A stretch of DNA of 48,081 nt. Origin: Bacillota bacterium (GTDB lineage: Bacteria > Bacillota > Clostridia > Acetivibrionales > JAEZXR01). Numbering within the stretch: the stretch's first letter is position 1; each line of letters starts with the position of its first letter. The translations under genes and the position numbers were made by a program. The notes under the pieces were generated by a model. The model had not been told where the DNA came from. It saw only the letters and a program-made list of their open reading frames with translations, and ran no database searches. Shown one piece after another: positions 7,799-16,036 of the stretch. The stretch covers positions 1 to 48,081 of the forward strand of contig JAEZXR010000023.1 in assembly GCA_023419605.1 (NCBI GenBank), given 5' to 3'.

Positions 7799-8536
7799 AT
7801 GTCACATCCTGATAACGATTATGTAAAAATCGAAGCGGGTCAGATTCTGAATCCGGAATCTTTCCCACCACCGAACGAACTGGTTTGCATCCAGGTTCCG
7901 AAGGTGTTTGACCAGGTAGCATTAAGAGATTGTGTTACAAGAACCATTACACTGATTCCTGGGTCTGGAGTTTTTAATCCCTCCTTCACTTTCGAAGGCA
8001 CTGATGACTTCGATATTACTGAAGTAAGAGTTATATCCAGTACTGATTCTTTGGTAAGACCTGGCTTTAAGAGACTGAAATTGTTCGTACGGGTTCGATA
8101 TACCATCCATTACACCGACGGTACCAACCAGTTAACTCAGATAGACGAAGCCGGCTATAACCTTACCATCAATGAAATCTATTGCCCGAACTGCCTGGCT
8201 CAGATTGGCGTAATTCACTATCCGAAAGATCCTACTACGCGTGATGAAGACGGGTTGATAGTGAAAGTTGAAGCACTTGCCGAGACATTTAATGATGTGA
8301 TAAATCCGTTAACCGGTGTATTATCACTGGATGTAGGTACATTCTTTGTAGTTAAGTGTGAATGTGTTGTACAACTGTTGATGCCTGCGTATGGATATTG
8401 TCCGGTTCCGCCCGAACAAGTCATCAATCCTTCATCACAGACTTGCCTCACATTCAATGATAAACTTTTGACTCCGTTCCCAACAACATTCTTCCCCGAT
8501 CAAAAATGGAACCCTCTCGATAAAACAGATTGCTAA
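7799..8536 (+). CDS. Unrecognised Cys-containing protein, possible spore-surface protein
   Basis: The 245-residue protein has no signal peptide or membrane segment. It is rich in beta-forming residues and Pro, with paired Cys motifs (CPNCLAQIG near residue 137, KCECVV near 183 and a C-terminal Cys). The early segment VCIQVPKVFDQVALRDC resembles the VCVQVxKVYDxCxxxDC motif seen in hypothetical spore-associated proteins of Firmicutes, which is my only hint of function. The start at 7799 is chosen because AGGAGGT lies eight bases before it; an in-frame ATG 18 bases upstream contains that ribosome binding site. A strong terminator lies downstream, and its neighbours are the lysis cassette and a CgeB-type gene. 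A coat or exosporium role is inference. Confidence 0.6.
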   Translation: MSHPDNDYVKIEAGQILNPESFPPPNELVCIQVPKVFDQVALRDCVTRTITLIPGSGVFNPSFTFEGTDDFDITEVRVISSTDSLVRPGFKRLKLFVRVRYTIHYTDGTNQLTQIDEAGYNLTINEIYCPNCLAQIGVIHYPKDPTTRDEDGLIVKVEALAETFNDVINPLTGVLSLDVGTFFVVKCECVVQLLMPAYGYCPVPPEQVINPSSQTCLTFNDKLLTPFPTTFFPDQKWNPLDKTDC

Positions 8537-8651
8537 GGAGTCGGCGAAAGAATAACTTGCGCAATAGTTTGGCTACACCCTGTATGAATATCATAAAGGG
8601 CCCTCAAAAGTCGTAAGTTTTCTTTCGCTCTCCCAGGGAACATGGGGTCCG

Positions 8652-8685
8652 GAACTGCATGGCAACATGCAGTTCTAATTTTTAA
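8652..8685 (+). terminator. Rho-independent terminator with GCAA tetraloop
   Basis: A perfect 10-bp stem (8652-8661 with 8666-8675) closed by a GCAA tetraloop and followed by TAATTTTT. It ends transcription of the upstream gene just before the DUF3343 ribosome binding site. Confidence 0.8.
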
Positions 8686-8699
8686 GGGGGAGTGAATGG

Positions 8700-8963
8700 A
8701 TGGCTTTATACTATATATCATTTCCAACCAAGTCCCAAGCTTTTCTTATGGAACGAAGGCTTAAAATCGAGGGAATTGCATGCGAACTAACCTACATGCC
8801 GAGAGAACTCATGGCCGATTTGTGTAGCATGGGAGTCCGCTTTGATGAGAGTGAATACGCGAAAGCTATCAACGGGATCCGACGTTCAGGACTTCCTGGA
8901 TGTAAGCTGTATAAAGAGTTTATGAGTTCAAGAGGAAGTCGATATGTCGAAGAACGAATATAG
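8700..8963 (+). CDS. DUF3343 / Se-S carrier-like protein
   Basis: The 87-residue cytosolic protein opens with ALYYISFPTKSQAFLMERRLK and continues with the PRELMADLCSMGVRF segment, both typical of DUF3343 (putative Se/S carrier-like) proteins common in clostridia. Members usually have a Cys after the PRE motif; here Cys is present in DLCSMG. The family is thought to act in sulfur or selenium transfer, but that is not established for this subgroup. GGGGGA eight bases ahead supports ATG 8700 over an ATG four bases upstream in another frame. A clear terminator follows, so the unit is monocistronic. Confidence 0.75.
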   Translation: MALYYISFPTKSQAFLMERRLKIEGIACELTYMPRELMADLCSMGVRFDESEYAKAINGIRRSGLPGCKLYKEFMSSRGSRYVEERI

Positions 8964-8973
8964 GAATGTGAAA

Positions 8974-9004
8974 AATAAGGCCGGAATTTACCGGCCTTAT
9001 TCCG
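8974..9004. terminator. Rho-independent terminator after DUF3343 gene
   Basis: 11-bp perfect stem, AATAAGGCCGG (8974-8984) with CCGGCCTTATT (8991-9001), loop AATTTA. Confidence 0.8.
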
Positions 9005-9058
9005 TATGCTTATGATGTTTGGCGTACCATATTTCCATAATTATTTATGGATGTGGTA

Positions 9059-9085
9059 ACTCACTATAGCTGCAAACATATGATG
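9059..9085 (+). promoter_or_regulatory. Sigma-K-like box before the CgeB-type gene
   Basis: AC (9059-9060), 16 bases, CATATGATG (9077-9085) fits AC-N16-CATAnnnT. The same -10 nonamer stands before the NeuD-like gene at 13143. The start codon is 129 bases downstream, leaving a long leader. Confidence 0.4.
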
Positions 9086-9214
9086 GTAGTATACTCCGCA
9101 GAGAAATAAATATATAAGCTGGGGAAGATTGATCCGGCACTTCAGACCTGGGCTCTTCATCGGCAGTCCGGCAACTTGAGTCGAAACCATAACTTACAAT
9201 AAGGAAGGTACAGT

Positions 9215-10192
9215 ATGAGAATATTGCATTTCGGTCCAGAAGGCGCAGAAGCCAAGTTTTTTTCACTGTTGGCAGGTTTTATGAATCTAGGCCATGAAGT
9301 TAGAACCTGCAATGTTATCCGGCGTGATGATGTAGAGGTTCTTGCCGAAAATGCCATTGCAGAGTTTAAGCCTGATTTTGTTATTACGGCTGGAGGCTGG
9401 CATGCACATTATGATGCTCCAAAGCTTTGGAAAGTGATAAAAAAACATGCCATACCCAATGTATACTGGGCAATAGAGGATCCCACTTTTTTTGATTGGG
9501 TGAGTGCCCAGTATGTAAAGGAATACGATTTTGTATTTACCGTAAGTGAAGAATGCGTTCCCAGGTATGCTGAGTATGGCGTTCCTTCAGCATTTCTTCC
9601 TTATGCATGCAATCCTCAATACCATCGGCCTGTTGATATAGATGACCGATATAAAAACGATATCATTGCTATGGCCAATAAGGTAAAGGAATATGATCCA
9701 GCCAGAAACAGCTTCAGGAATAAAAGTTTCAATGATATTGTATTGCCCATTATGTCAGGGGATTATGATATAAAGTTATACGGTAATGCCTGGGAAAGCC
9801 ATGAGCCGAAATTACCGGAACACAAACTTGGAGGATATATAAGTGCTCAGGACGTCTTAAAGGCCTATTCGTCAGCTAAAATCAATCTGGCAATCCAATG
9901 GAACTATTCAGGGCATATATGTTACAGAATCTATGAAGCACTTGCCTGTGGATGCTTTGTAATATCTCCCTATACAGAGGCACAGGCAAAATTCTTTACC
10001 CATGGACGCCACATTATTTACTCCCATAATGAAGAAGAAACAAAAATGTATGTTGACTACTATTTGCGGCATGAAGAGGAAAGGCAGCAAATAGCGCTGC
10101 AAGGTCAGGAGGAGGTCTATAAAAATCATAATTGCAGTTTACGGGCAGCAATTGCAATGTACTACCTGAAACAGAACAAGTTAATCTCTTGA
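9215..10192 (+). CDS. CgeB-family glycosyltransferase
   Basis: The 325-residue protein has the GT-B-like layout of CgeB spore-maturation proteins. The N-terminal Rossmann half opens MRILHFGPEGAEAKFFSLLAGF and contains VYWAIEDPTFFDW, typical of CgeB/DUF3880 proteins. The C-terminal half has KINLAIQWNYSGHICYRIYEALACGCFVIS and ends with a HNEEE-YYLRHEEERQQIALQGQEEVYKNH segment. Members transfer sugars to spore-surface or capsule acceptors; Bacillus CgeB is a sigma-K-dependent crust protein. AAGGAAGG lies before the ATG. A truncated copy of the same C-terminal segment lies at 12813-12983. The gene heads the glycan block and is followed by a very strong hairpin. Confidence 0.8.
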   Translation: MRILHFGPEGAEAKFFSLLAGFMNLGHEVRTCNVIRRDDVEVLAENAIAEFKPDFVITAGGWHAHYDAPKLWKVIKKHAIPNVYWAIEDPTFFDWVSAQYVKEYDFVFTVSEECVPRYAEYGVPSAFLPYACNPQYHRPVDIDDRYKNDIIAMANKVKEYDPARNSFRNKSFNDIVLPIMSGDYDIKLYGNAWESHEPKLPEHKLGGYISAQDVLKAYSSAKINLAIQWNYSGHICYRIYEALACGCFVISPYTEAQAKFFTHGRHIIYSHNEEETKMYVDYYLRHEEERQQIALQGQEEVYKNHNCSLRAAIAMYYLKQNKLIS

Positions 10193-10235
10193 ACTGTATT
10201 TTAAGGGATGGAGTATAAGGTAAAGAATATTATTA

Positions 10236-10292
10236 AAGGAGCATAAAGCAAAGCAGCCGGGCTTGCCCGGCTGCTTTGCCTTATGCTCCTTT
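10236..10292. terminator. Long bidirectional terminator hairpin
   Basis: About 26 bases (10236-10261) pair with 10266-10292 around a four-base loop, with a GC-rich centre (GCAGCCGGG / CCCGGCTGC) and one mismatch. It sits between the convergent CgeB-type and rfbB genes and ends just before the rfbB stop codon. Confidence 0.85.
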
Positions 10293-10293
10293 G

Positions 10294-11280
10294 TCAGTCT
10301 TTCCACCAATCCGGGTTATCCTGGTACCATTTTACAGTTTCCCTGAGACCGTCTTCAAATCTGTATTTGCTATCCCAATTCAGATTGTTTCTGATTTTGT
10401 AGCTGTTAAGGGCATACCGTCGGTCATGGCCCGGCCTGTCATTCACCATGCGTATAAGGCTCTCAGGTTTATCCAGGATCTTAAGAATTTTCCTGACAAG
10501 TTCCATATTCGAATATTCCTCTCCGGTTCCGATGTTATAAATCTCACCGGGTTTACCGTAAAATAAAACCCGGATGATTCCAATGCTATGATCCAGGACG
10601 TGAATCCATTCCCTCACATTGCTCCCATCACCATAGACGGGGATAGGCTTATCCTGTAAGGCATTGGAAATGCATTTTGGAATGAATTTTTCGGTATTCT
10701 GATAAGGACCATAGTTATTGCAGCATCTGGTTATTAGCACAGGCATCCCGTAAGTTTGGAAATAGGATCTGACCATCATATCCGCCGAGGCTTTTGAGGC
10801 TGAATAGGGACTGTTGGGGAGAATATTCGATTCCTCGGAAAAGTAATCCCTGTTATTCTCCAAGCTGCCATACACCTCATCCGTGGAAATCTGAATAAAT
10901 CGGTTTCCACTAAAGTTTCGTTTCGCCCAAAGGTAACGGGCACCCTCCAGAAGAGTCAATGTTCCCATAACATTGGTCTCCAGGAAAACGGAAGGGTGAC
11001 CGATGCTCCGATCGACATGGGATTCAGCTGCAAAGTTTATAATGTAATCCGGTTTGTATTTTTTCAGAACATAGTTCACCAGCTCCGAATTACAAATATC
11101 ACCCTTTATAAAATGGTACCGGGGTGAGTTTTCCAGTTCTTTCAAATTGTCTGGATTTCCGGCGTAGGTCAGTTTATCTAAATTGACAACAATAAAGTTT
11201 TTATTTCTCTTCAAAAAATATTTGACAAAATTGCTGCCTATGAATCCTGCTCCACCCGTTATAAGCAAAACTTTCATCAT
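10294..11280 (-). CDS. rfbB: dTDP-glucose 4,6-dehydratase
   Basis: The 328-residue extended short-chain dehydrogenase converts dTDP-glucose to dTDP-4-dehydro-6-deoxyglucose. It has the NAD-binding GGAGFIGSNFV (from residue 9), the Thr-Asp-Glu catalytic triad of the dehydratase (T133-D134-E135 in STDEVYG), and the Y159-x3-K163 pair in SPYSASKAS, along with the RCCNNYGP and PVYGDGSNVREWIHV segments. I chose ATG 11280 (MMKVLL) because AGAGGGG lies seven bases upstream; an open frame continues 60 bases further but lacks a ribosome binding site. It lies 139 bases after rfbA on the same strand, probably cotranscribed, and supplies the keto-sugar for the VioA-like aminotransferase. Confidence 0.95.
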   Translation of the reverse strand: MMKVLLITGGAGFIGSNFVKYFLKRNKNFIVVNLDKLTYAGNPDNLKELENSPRYHFIKGDICNSELVNYVLKKYKPDYIINFAAESHVDRSIGHPSVFLETNVMGTLTLLEGARYLWAKRNFSGNRFIQISTDEVYGSLENNRDYFSEESNILPNSPYSASKASADMMVRSYFQTYGMPVLITRCCNNYGPYQNTEKFIPKCISNALQDKPIPVYGDGSNVREWIHVLDHSIGIIRVLFYGKPGEIYNIGTGEEYSNMELVRKILKILDKPESLIRMVNDRPGHDRRYALNSYKIRNNLNWDSKYRFEDGLRETVKWYQDNPDWWKD

Positions 11281-11419
11281 AATACCCCTCTTTTCACATA
11301 AAGTAAACATAAATTTGCTTAAGGTGCCGTAAAGGAACAACTTGCATTTTTACAGGTTATCCTTTACAAATCCTACTGGACCGCTTTTGAAGGTATTAAA
11401 CCAATTTCCTTTGTAATTC

Positions 11420-12481
11420 TTATACATAAACCTCACTGTCATCCCCGACCAGCAGAGAATTTGAATTCGGTTTATATTTCTTTCCTTTGATTATAGCATT
11501 TCTTCCGATTAAACTGCTGTCAATTTTTTTATCAATATTTTCAATCTGGGTACCTTCTAGAATAATGGTATTTTCCACTTCGCAGTTGCTGATTTTTACG
11601 TCGCTGCTGATGGCAGTGTAAGGCCCCAGATAGCTATTGATAATACAGGAGTTATCTCCGACAATTATAGGTCCGCGGAGGATGCTGTTTTCGATGGTGA
11701 CATTCTTTCCGACGCAAATTTCGCCTGTATAGGTTGAACTGGTATCCAAAGGAGTTTCAAATACACTTTTAATTTCGCCGAGAGTCAATTGATTCGCCTC
11801 CAGGATATCTTTCAACTTTCCTGTATCCTTCCACCAGCCTCTTATGATTTCAAAGGACATCTTTCCGCCCATCTCCAGCAGCTTTTGCATTGCATCGGTT
11901 ATTTCAAGTTCACCTCTTTTGGATGGTTTTGTATTTTCTATAGCAGGAAATATACTTTTATCAAACAGGTATACTCCTGTTATAATCAAGTCACTAATAG
12001 GTTCCGAAGGTTTTTCTACCAGTCGTACTACCTGACCGTTTTCGACTACTGCAACACCAAAGCCTGTCGGATTTTGAATTTTGTGCAGCAGAACAGAAGC
12101 ATTTGCGCCTGTTTCCCGAAATGATTTGATCAAGGAGTCCAATTCCATTTGAAAAAGATTATCACCTAAAATCATGAGAAAATCACTATCCTGAAGGAAA
12201 TCTGCAGCAGTTTTGACAGCATGAGCAAGTCCAAGCGGAAGCGGCTGGTATATATAGGTTACATTGACATTCCATTGATCACCATTTCCCACAGATAATT
12301 TTATTTCATCCTGCGTATTGCCGACGATGATACCGACCTCTGTAATGCCTGCTTTTGCCACTTTTTCAATGATGTAATGTAAAATTGGCTTGTTTGCCAC
12401 AGGAAGCAATTGCTTAGCAATTGTATAGGTTAACGGTCTTAATCGAGTTCCTGTACCACCGCTTAAAATAAGTGCTTTCAT
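11420..12481 (-). CDS. rfbA: Glucose-1-phosphate thymidylyltransferase, long form
   Basis: The 353-residue nucleotidyltransferase makes dTDP-glucose from dTTP and glucose-1-phosphate. The signature GGTGTRLRPLT (residues 8-18), KQLLPVANKP and ILGDNLFQ are intact. Unlike the usual 290-residue RmlA, this protein adds about 100 residues of left-handed beta-helix hexapeptide repeats (about 245-353), as in the StrD/long RmlA group; such proteins may carry a second acyltransferase-like activity or only a structural domain. AGGAGGTG lies eight bases before the ATG. It heads the rfbA-rfbB unit, and an 11-bp inverted repeat lies in the upstream region. Confidence 0.92.
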   Translation of the reverse strand: MKALILSGGTGTRLRPLTYTIAKQLLPVANKPILHYIIEKVAKAGITEVGIIVGNTQDEIKLSVGNGDQWNVNVTYIYQPLPLGLAHAVKTAADFLQDSDFLMILGDNLFQMELDSLIKSFRETGANASVLLHKIQNPTGFGVAVVENGQVVRLVEKPSEPISDLIITGVYLFDKSIFPAIENTKPSKRGELEITDAMQKLLEMGGKMSFEIIRGWWKDTGKLKDILEANQLTLGEIKSVFETPLDTSSTYTGEICVGKNVTIENSILRGPIIVGDNSCIINSYLGPYTAISSDVKISNCEVENTIILEGTQIENIDKKIDSSLIGRNAIIKGKKYKPNSNSLLVGDDSEVYV

Positions 12482-12498
12482 AAAACACCTCCTAGTTA

Positions 12499-12553
12499 TG
12501 TCTACTTATATAATATTTAATTGGACTACAAAAGGTGTATAAATAAGTAGACA
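12499..12553. repeat. Inverted repeat in the rfbA leader
   Basis: TGTCTACTTAT (12499-12509) is repeated in inverted order at 12543-12553, 33 bases apart, immediately upstream of the rfbA ribosome binding site. It may be a regulator site or a leader stem. I see no clean promoter inside it, and 12554-12740 holds nothing else recognisable. Confidence 0.45.
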
Positions 12554-12812
12554 ATTTGAATTTTTTCAATCCAAAGCATACCCTACATAGGATGATGCAG
12601 CCGGAGATATCATACCATAAACCGGGCAGAGAAAACATAGGGGTAAAGCAAGTGCATACCTGAAAAAATTGGTGGAATGGTTATTTATCAAGGCACTTTG
12701 TTCAGAGATACCGGGTAACACAATGCTTAGAAACCACATACAATAAATTGATATCAACGATTTTACAAATACAATACGGCTTGAATTTAGGATAAACGGC
12801 GTTCGTGTTCAT

Positions 12813-12983
12813 ATGAAATGGTTAAAATCCGCGGATGAGACTTTTGAAATTGTAAAGTTTTATTTGCCAAAGGAGAGAGCAAGAGAAAAAATCACTCATA
12901 AAGGGCAACAGGAGGTATATGAAAACCATACGATTTTACAGAGGGTAAAATCTGTACTGGACATCGTTCAAAAATATAAATAA
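12813..12983 (+). pseudogene. C-terminal relic of a CgeB-type glycosyltransferase
   Basis: A 56-codon frame from ATG 12813 to TAA 12983 encodes the last part of a CgeB-type protein: SADETFEIVKFYL, KERAREKITHKGQQEVYENH and a final VKSVLDIVQKYK. This matches the end of the complete gene at 9215 (EEE-YYLRHEEERQQIALQGQEEVYKNH). The frame stays open upstream to about 12745 without resembling the rest of the family, and no ribosome binding site is present. It is a truncated remnant, showing that a second copy once stood between rfbA and the NeuD gene. Confidence 0.65.
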
Positions 12984-13081
12984 AGTCGCGTGGAGAGGTT
13001 GTTTTCCGTACTTTTGTGACTGATAGATGACTTTGCAAGTGCAAAGCAGAAATATACGTGTATCAGTTTACATAAGCTGCA

Positions 13082-13108
13082 ACATCTCTGAGTTTCTCTC
13101 ATATGATG
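13082..13108 (+). promoter_or_regulatory. Sigma-K-like box before the first NeuD-type gene
   Basis: AC (13082-13083), 16 bases, CATATGATG (13100-13108), 34 bases before the GTG start. The -10 nonamer is identical to that at 9077. Confidence 0.45.
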
Positions 13109-13142
13109 TAGTAGTACGAAAACATTGACAAGGTGATGGAAC

Positions 13143-13793
13143 GTGAAGGATATCGTTATTTTAGGAGCCGGCGCATTCGGAAAAGAAGTGTCTCAGCTCA
13201 TTAAAGATATAAATCAGGATAATAAAACATGGAACTTTCTGGGGTATATCGATGAAACTCCGGAAAAGAAGGGTACTATCATAAATAATGACCCGGTGCT
13301 GGGAGGGTTCGAATGGCTTGACAAAAATTCAAACAAAAACATCTGGGCTGTATGTGCTGTTGGAAGCACCCGGGGTAAATACAGCATTATCAACAAAGCA
13401 AAGGCATACCATGTTAACTTTGCCAACATCATACACCCCAGTGTAGCCTGGAACGATTTCATTGAGCTCGGTGTAGGAAATATCATTTGCTGGAACTCTT
13501 TTTTATCGGTGAATATTAAACTGGGGGACCATGTGGCTATCAACCCCGGGGGAGGAATAGGACATGATACCGTCATCGGAGATTACAGTACTCTTTATTG
13601 GGATGTAACACTATCAGGAAATGTAACCCTTCATGAGGGCTGTGAAATAGGCTCAAAAGCTGTAGTCATTCAACAGAGAACCGTCGGTAAATGGAGCATT
13701 GTTGGTGCAGGTGCTGTAGTTGTTCGAGATTTGCCCGAAAACTGCACAGCGGTGGGGGTACCTGCAAAACCTATAAAGTTTTTCCACGAATAG
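13143..13793 (+). CDS. NeuD/PglD-type sugar N-acyltransferase (copy 1)
   Basis: The 216-residue protein joins a small N-terminal Rossmann-like domain (ILGAGAFGKEVSQLI) to a left-handed beta-helix of hexapeptide repeats (about 95-205), as in NeuD, PglD and VioB. The catalytic His of this group is present in GGGIGHDTVIGD, and the C-terminal IVGAGAVVVRDLPENCTAVGVPAKPIKF is complete. These enzymes acylate the amino group of UDP- or dTDP-amino sugars using acyl-CoA. The start is GTG, with AGGTGATGG upstream. A paralogue at 21411 sits with FabH and Hbd. This copy may act on the same or a second amino sugar; the donor is not readable from sequence. Confidence 0.85.
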   Translation: MKDIVILGAGAFGKEVSQLIKDINQDNKTWNFLGYIDETPEKKGTIINNDPVLGGFEWLDKNSNKNIWAVCAVGSTRGKYSIINKAKAYHVNFANIIHPSVAWNDFIELGVGNIICWNSFLSVNIKLGDHVAINPGGGIGHDTVIGDYSTLYWDVTLSGNVTLHEGCEIGSKAVVIQQRTVGKWSIVGAGAVVVRDLPENCTAVGVPAKPIKFFHE

Positions 13794-13879
13794 TACACCC
13801 TGCATGTACTTCTCTTATGCTCTTCCTCTCCAAATAAATTAAATTTTCCAAAACACTTAGTTTAAAATGGAAAATTGTA

Positions 13880-13906
13880 ACATTTATTTTGTCATAACAT
13901 AATATG
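13880..13906 (+). promoter_or_regulatory. Sigma-K-like box before the first GT2 gene
   Basis: AC (13880-13881), 16 bases, CATAATATG (13898-13906), 43 bases before ATG 13950. Confidence 0.45.
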
Positions 13907-13949
13907 AATATTGAAAAATCAAATAATTCTGAAAGGAATGATGGAAAAT

Positions 13950-14867
13950 ATGACACCTCCTTTTCTAAGTTATATCACTTTTAATCGACTGGGTTTGACA
14001 GCCAAGAATCTCCAGTCCATATTGAATACCCCTGAAGACTTCGAAATGCACATCATCGACAGTAATTCCAAAGATGATACCTGGGAATACATTCAGGACC
14101 TGAAGGACCCCAGAATAAAATCCAAGACTCAACTTCCGGTCAATGTAGGTCCTATTTATGCACTAAACCTGAACATGGCCAGAAGAAGACCTGATCAATA
14201 CTTCCTTACTGTTGACAATGACGTGCAAATCAAAACTCCTGACTTTATTTCCAAATTTATGACCGTCTTCAATACTTTCCCGGAAGTTGGCGTTCTGGGC
14301 GTAATGAGAACAACTCCGTATCTCCCCGTTTATCCTGAAGTTGTAACCAAAACGAGGAATGGAGTAACCTATCAGGAACTTAAAAATGGGCATGTGGATG
14401 TTATACTGGACTTTGTACATGGGTGCTGTCAAATGTTGAGACCTGAGCTGATCAGCCAGATTGGCTACTGGAGTGAAGAATGCGGCTGGGGTGATGCAGA
14501 GCTTTCTCCCAGAGTCATGAATTACACCAATTATAAAGTAGGATTTATGAGTGATGAAAATAAGAATAGCCTAATTGATATCGATATGACACAGACTATC
14601 GATTGCAATTCCTGTACGGTGCAGCAGTATTGCAAACTGGATAAGAGTAATACCACCTGCTTCTCCATCCGAAACAAAACCTATAAAAACGGGCCCTTTG
14701 TATCGCTATACAAGTGGAAATATTTAGAGGTATTCAAAGAGCTGGCAGAAGGCAAAAGAACAGCTTACTGCGCATCCATATCTGACCCTCAATCCATGAT
14801 AGACCATTATTATAACAAGGAATGGGCAATGGAGAACTTTGCGTACTATATCGAAAACGGAAACTAA
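13950..14867 (+). CDS. GT2 glycosyltransferase, tandem paralogue 1
   Basis: The 305-residue GT-A fold transferase has the nucleotide-binding DSNSKDDTWEYI segment, the metal-binding VDNDVQI (DxD-like) motif, the acceptor-side GCCQMLRPEL and a GWGDAEL motif. After the catalytic domain comes C-x2-C-x5-C-x8-C (CNSCTVQQYC...TTC), shared with the three following paralogues and probably a metal or disulfide site. The common C-terminus is YCASISDPQSM-(x)-WAMENFAYYIENGN. The start at 13950 (MTPPF) is chosen by alignment with the paralogues; ATGs at 13938 and 13941 are alternatives. It contains no membrane segment. Donor and acceptor are unknown; context suggests a deoxyamino-sugar glycan. Confidence 0.85.
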   Translation: MTPPFLSYITFNRLGLTAKNLQSILNTPEDFEMHIIDSNSKDDTWEYIQDLKDPRIKSKTQLPVNVGPIYALNLNMARRRPDQYFLTVDNDVQIKTPDFISKFMTVFNTFPEVGVLGVMRTTPYLPVYPEVVTKTRNGVTYQELKNGHVDVILDFVHGCCQMLRPELISQIGYWSEECGWGDAELSPRVMNYTNYKVGFMSDENKNSLIDIDMTQTIDCNSCTVQQYCKLDKSNTTCFSIRNKTYKNGPFVSLYKWKYLEVFKELAEGKRTAYCASISDPQSMIDHYYNKEWAMENFAYYIENGN

Positions 14868-14895
14868 GATAATAATGCCGGAAGTTTATCTATAG

Positions 14896-14952
14896 AAAAG
14901 GGTGAAGGCTGTGACTCCAAAAAGATTTTGTTTTCAGCCTACGCCCTTTTTA
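14896..14952 (+). terminator. Terminator after GT2 paralogue 1
   Basis: AAAAGGGTGAAGGCTG (14896-14911) pairs imperfectly with CAGCCT-ACGCCCTTTTT (14935-14951), ending in a T-run. Confidence 0.6.
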
Positions 14953-14992
14953 ACTACATTATTCTTTGGCTGCATCAGATTCTGAAGTAAAT

Positions 14993-15019
14993 ACCATTAT
15001 TTCCGTGAAACATAGCTAC
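14993..15019 (+). promoter_or_regulatory. Sigma-K-like box before GT2 paralogue 2
   Basis: AC (14993-14994), 16 bases, CATAGCTAC (15011-15019), 50 bases before ATG 15070. The -10 is less good than at the other genes (A instead of T at position 8). Confidence 0.3.
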
Positions 15020-15069
15020 AGGTAATATTTTTATGTGAAAAGCATTGATAAAATGAAAGGAATAGAATT

Positions 15070-15969
15070 ATGATACCGCCATTCATACACTATGTTACTT
15101 TTAACCGGTTAGGGTTAACTATAAGGAACTTACAATCCGTTCTAGAAACGACGGACGACTTCGAAATGCATATTGTTGACAGTAATTCACAGGATAATAC
15201 CTGGGATTTTATCCAGGATTTGAACGATCCTCGAATTAAATCAAAAACGCGTCTGCCATTAAATTGCGGTCCAGTCCTACCGGCCAACATGAACCTTACG
15301 AAACGAAAACCGGATCAATACTTTATTACGTTGGATAGTGATGTAAATATAAAAACTAAAGATTGGATATCTCGATTCATGAAGGTTTTTAATGCATTTC
15401 CGGAAGTTGGACTTCTGGGAGTGGCAAAAGGAGAGCCTTATGAGGAATTCTATCCACCTGTAATCCCTAAAAAGAAAAATGGAGTGTGGTATTTACAGTT
15501 AAGAGATGGATTCATTGATTCTCCATTGGACTTTGTACCGGGTTGCTGCCAATGCGTACGACCGGAATTATTTAATGAGATTGGATACTGGAGTGAGGAA
15601 AATGGCTACGGTGACGCAGAGATATGTGCCAGGATCAATAACTATACCTCCTATAAAGCAGGATTTGTAATGGATATTGATATTGACATGATACAGACCA
15701 TTTCTTGCGATGAGTGTCAGGGTAAAAAGTGGTGCAAACTGGACCAGGTGGAAACAACCTGCTTTGTAATCCGTGATCGGCTCCATAAGAATGAAGGGGC
15801 AGCTGAGGTATTTAAACCCAAATTCGATGAAACCTTTAAAGAACTGCAGGAAGGAACGAGGACTTCGTATTGTGCCTCTATCATTGATCCAGAATCCATG
15901 CAAAAGTATTTATACCATAAGGATTGGGCATTGGAGAACTTTTCATTTTTTATTCAAAATGCCAATTAA
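15070..15969 (+). CDS. GT2 glycosyltransferase, tandem paralogue 2
   Basis: The 299-residue protein is closely related to paralogues 1 and 3. It has DSNSQDNTWDFI, the metal site LDSDVNI, GCCQCVRPEL, GYGDAEI, the four-Cys motif CDECQGKKWC...TTC and the YCASIIDPESM-WALENFSFFIQNAN tail. AAAGGA nine bases before the ATG supports the start. It is separated from paralogue 1 by a terminator and followed by its own terminator, so it is an independent unit. The retention of all active-site residues in each copy argues for distinct, working transferases rather than decaying duplicates. Confidence 0.87.
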   Translation: MIPPFIHYVTFNRLGLTIRNLQSVLETTDDFEMHIVDSNSQDNTWDFIQDLNDPRIKSKTRLPLNCGPVLPANMNLTKRKPDQYFITLDSDVNIKTKDWISRFMKVFNAFPEVGLLGVAKGEPYEEFYPPVIPKKKNGVWYLQLRDGFIDSPLDFVPGCCQCVRPELFNEIGYWSEENGYGDAEICARINNYTSYKAGFVMDIDIDMIQTISCDECQGKKWCKLDQVETTCFVIRDRLHKNEGAAEVFKPKFDETFKELQEGTRTSYCASIIDPESMQKYLYHKDWALENFSFFIQNAN

Positions 15970-15983
15970 TAAAAAACTAAAAT

Positions 15984-16036
15984 AAAAAAGCGATTCCAGT
16001 TTTCATAATGAATACCGGAATCGCTTTTTTGTTTTG
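15984..16036 (+). terminator. Terminator after GT2 paralogue 2
   Basis: AAAAAAGCGATTCC (15984-15997) pairs perfectly with GGAATCGCTTTTTT (16017-16030), loop of 19 bases, then a T-rich run. The remaining 16037-16529 holds no gene I can support; a TTGACA at 16458 and a CATAATATA overlapping it are possible promoter parts for paralogue 3, but no complete promoter can be assigned. Confidence 0.8.

Noticed and set aside
8537..8650. Possible tRNA or riboswitch in the gap before the DUF3343 gene
   Set aside because: No cloverleaf, T-box or known aptamer core could be drawn; only the terminator hairpin is clear.
12566..12757. Minus-strand open frame of 63 codons upstream of rfbA
   Set aside because: No ribosome binding site or family signal, and it lies in a leader that also holds an inverted repeat; treated as non-coding.
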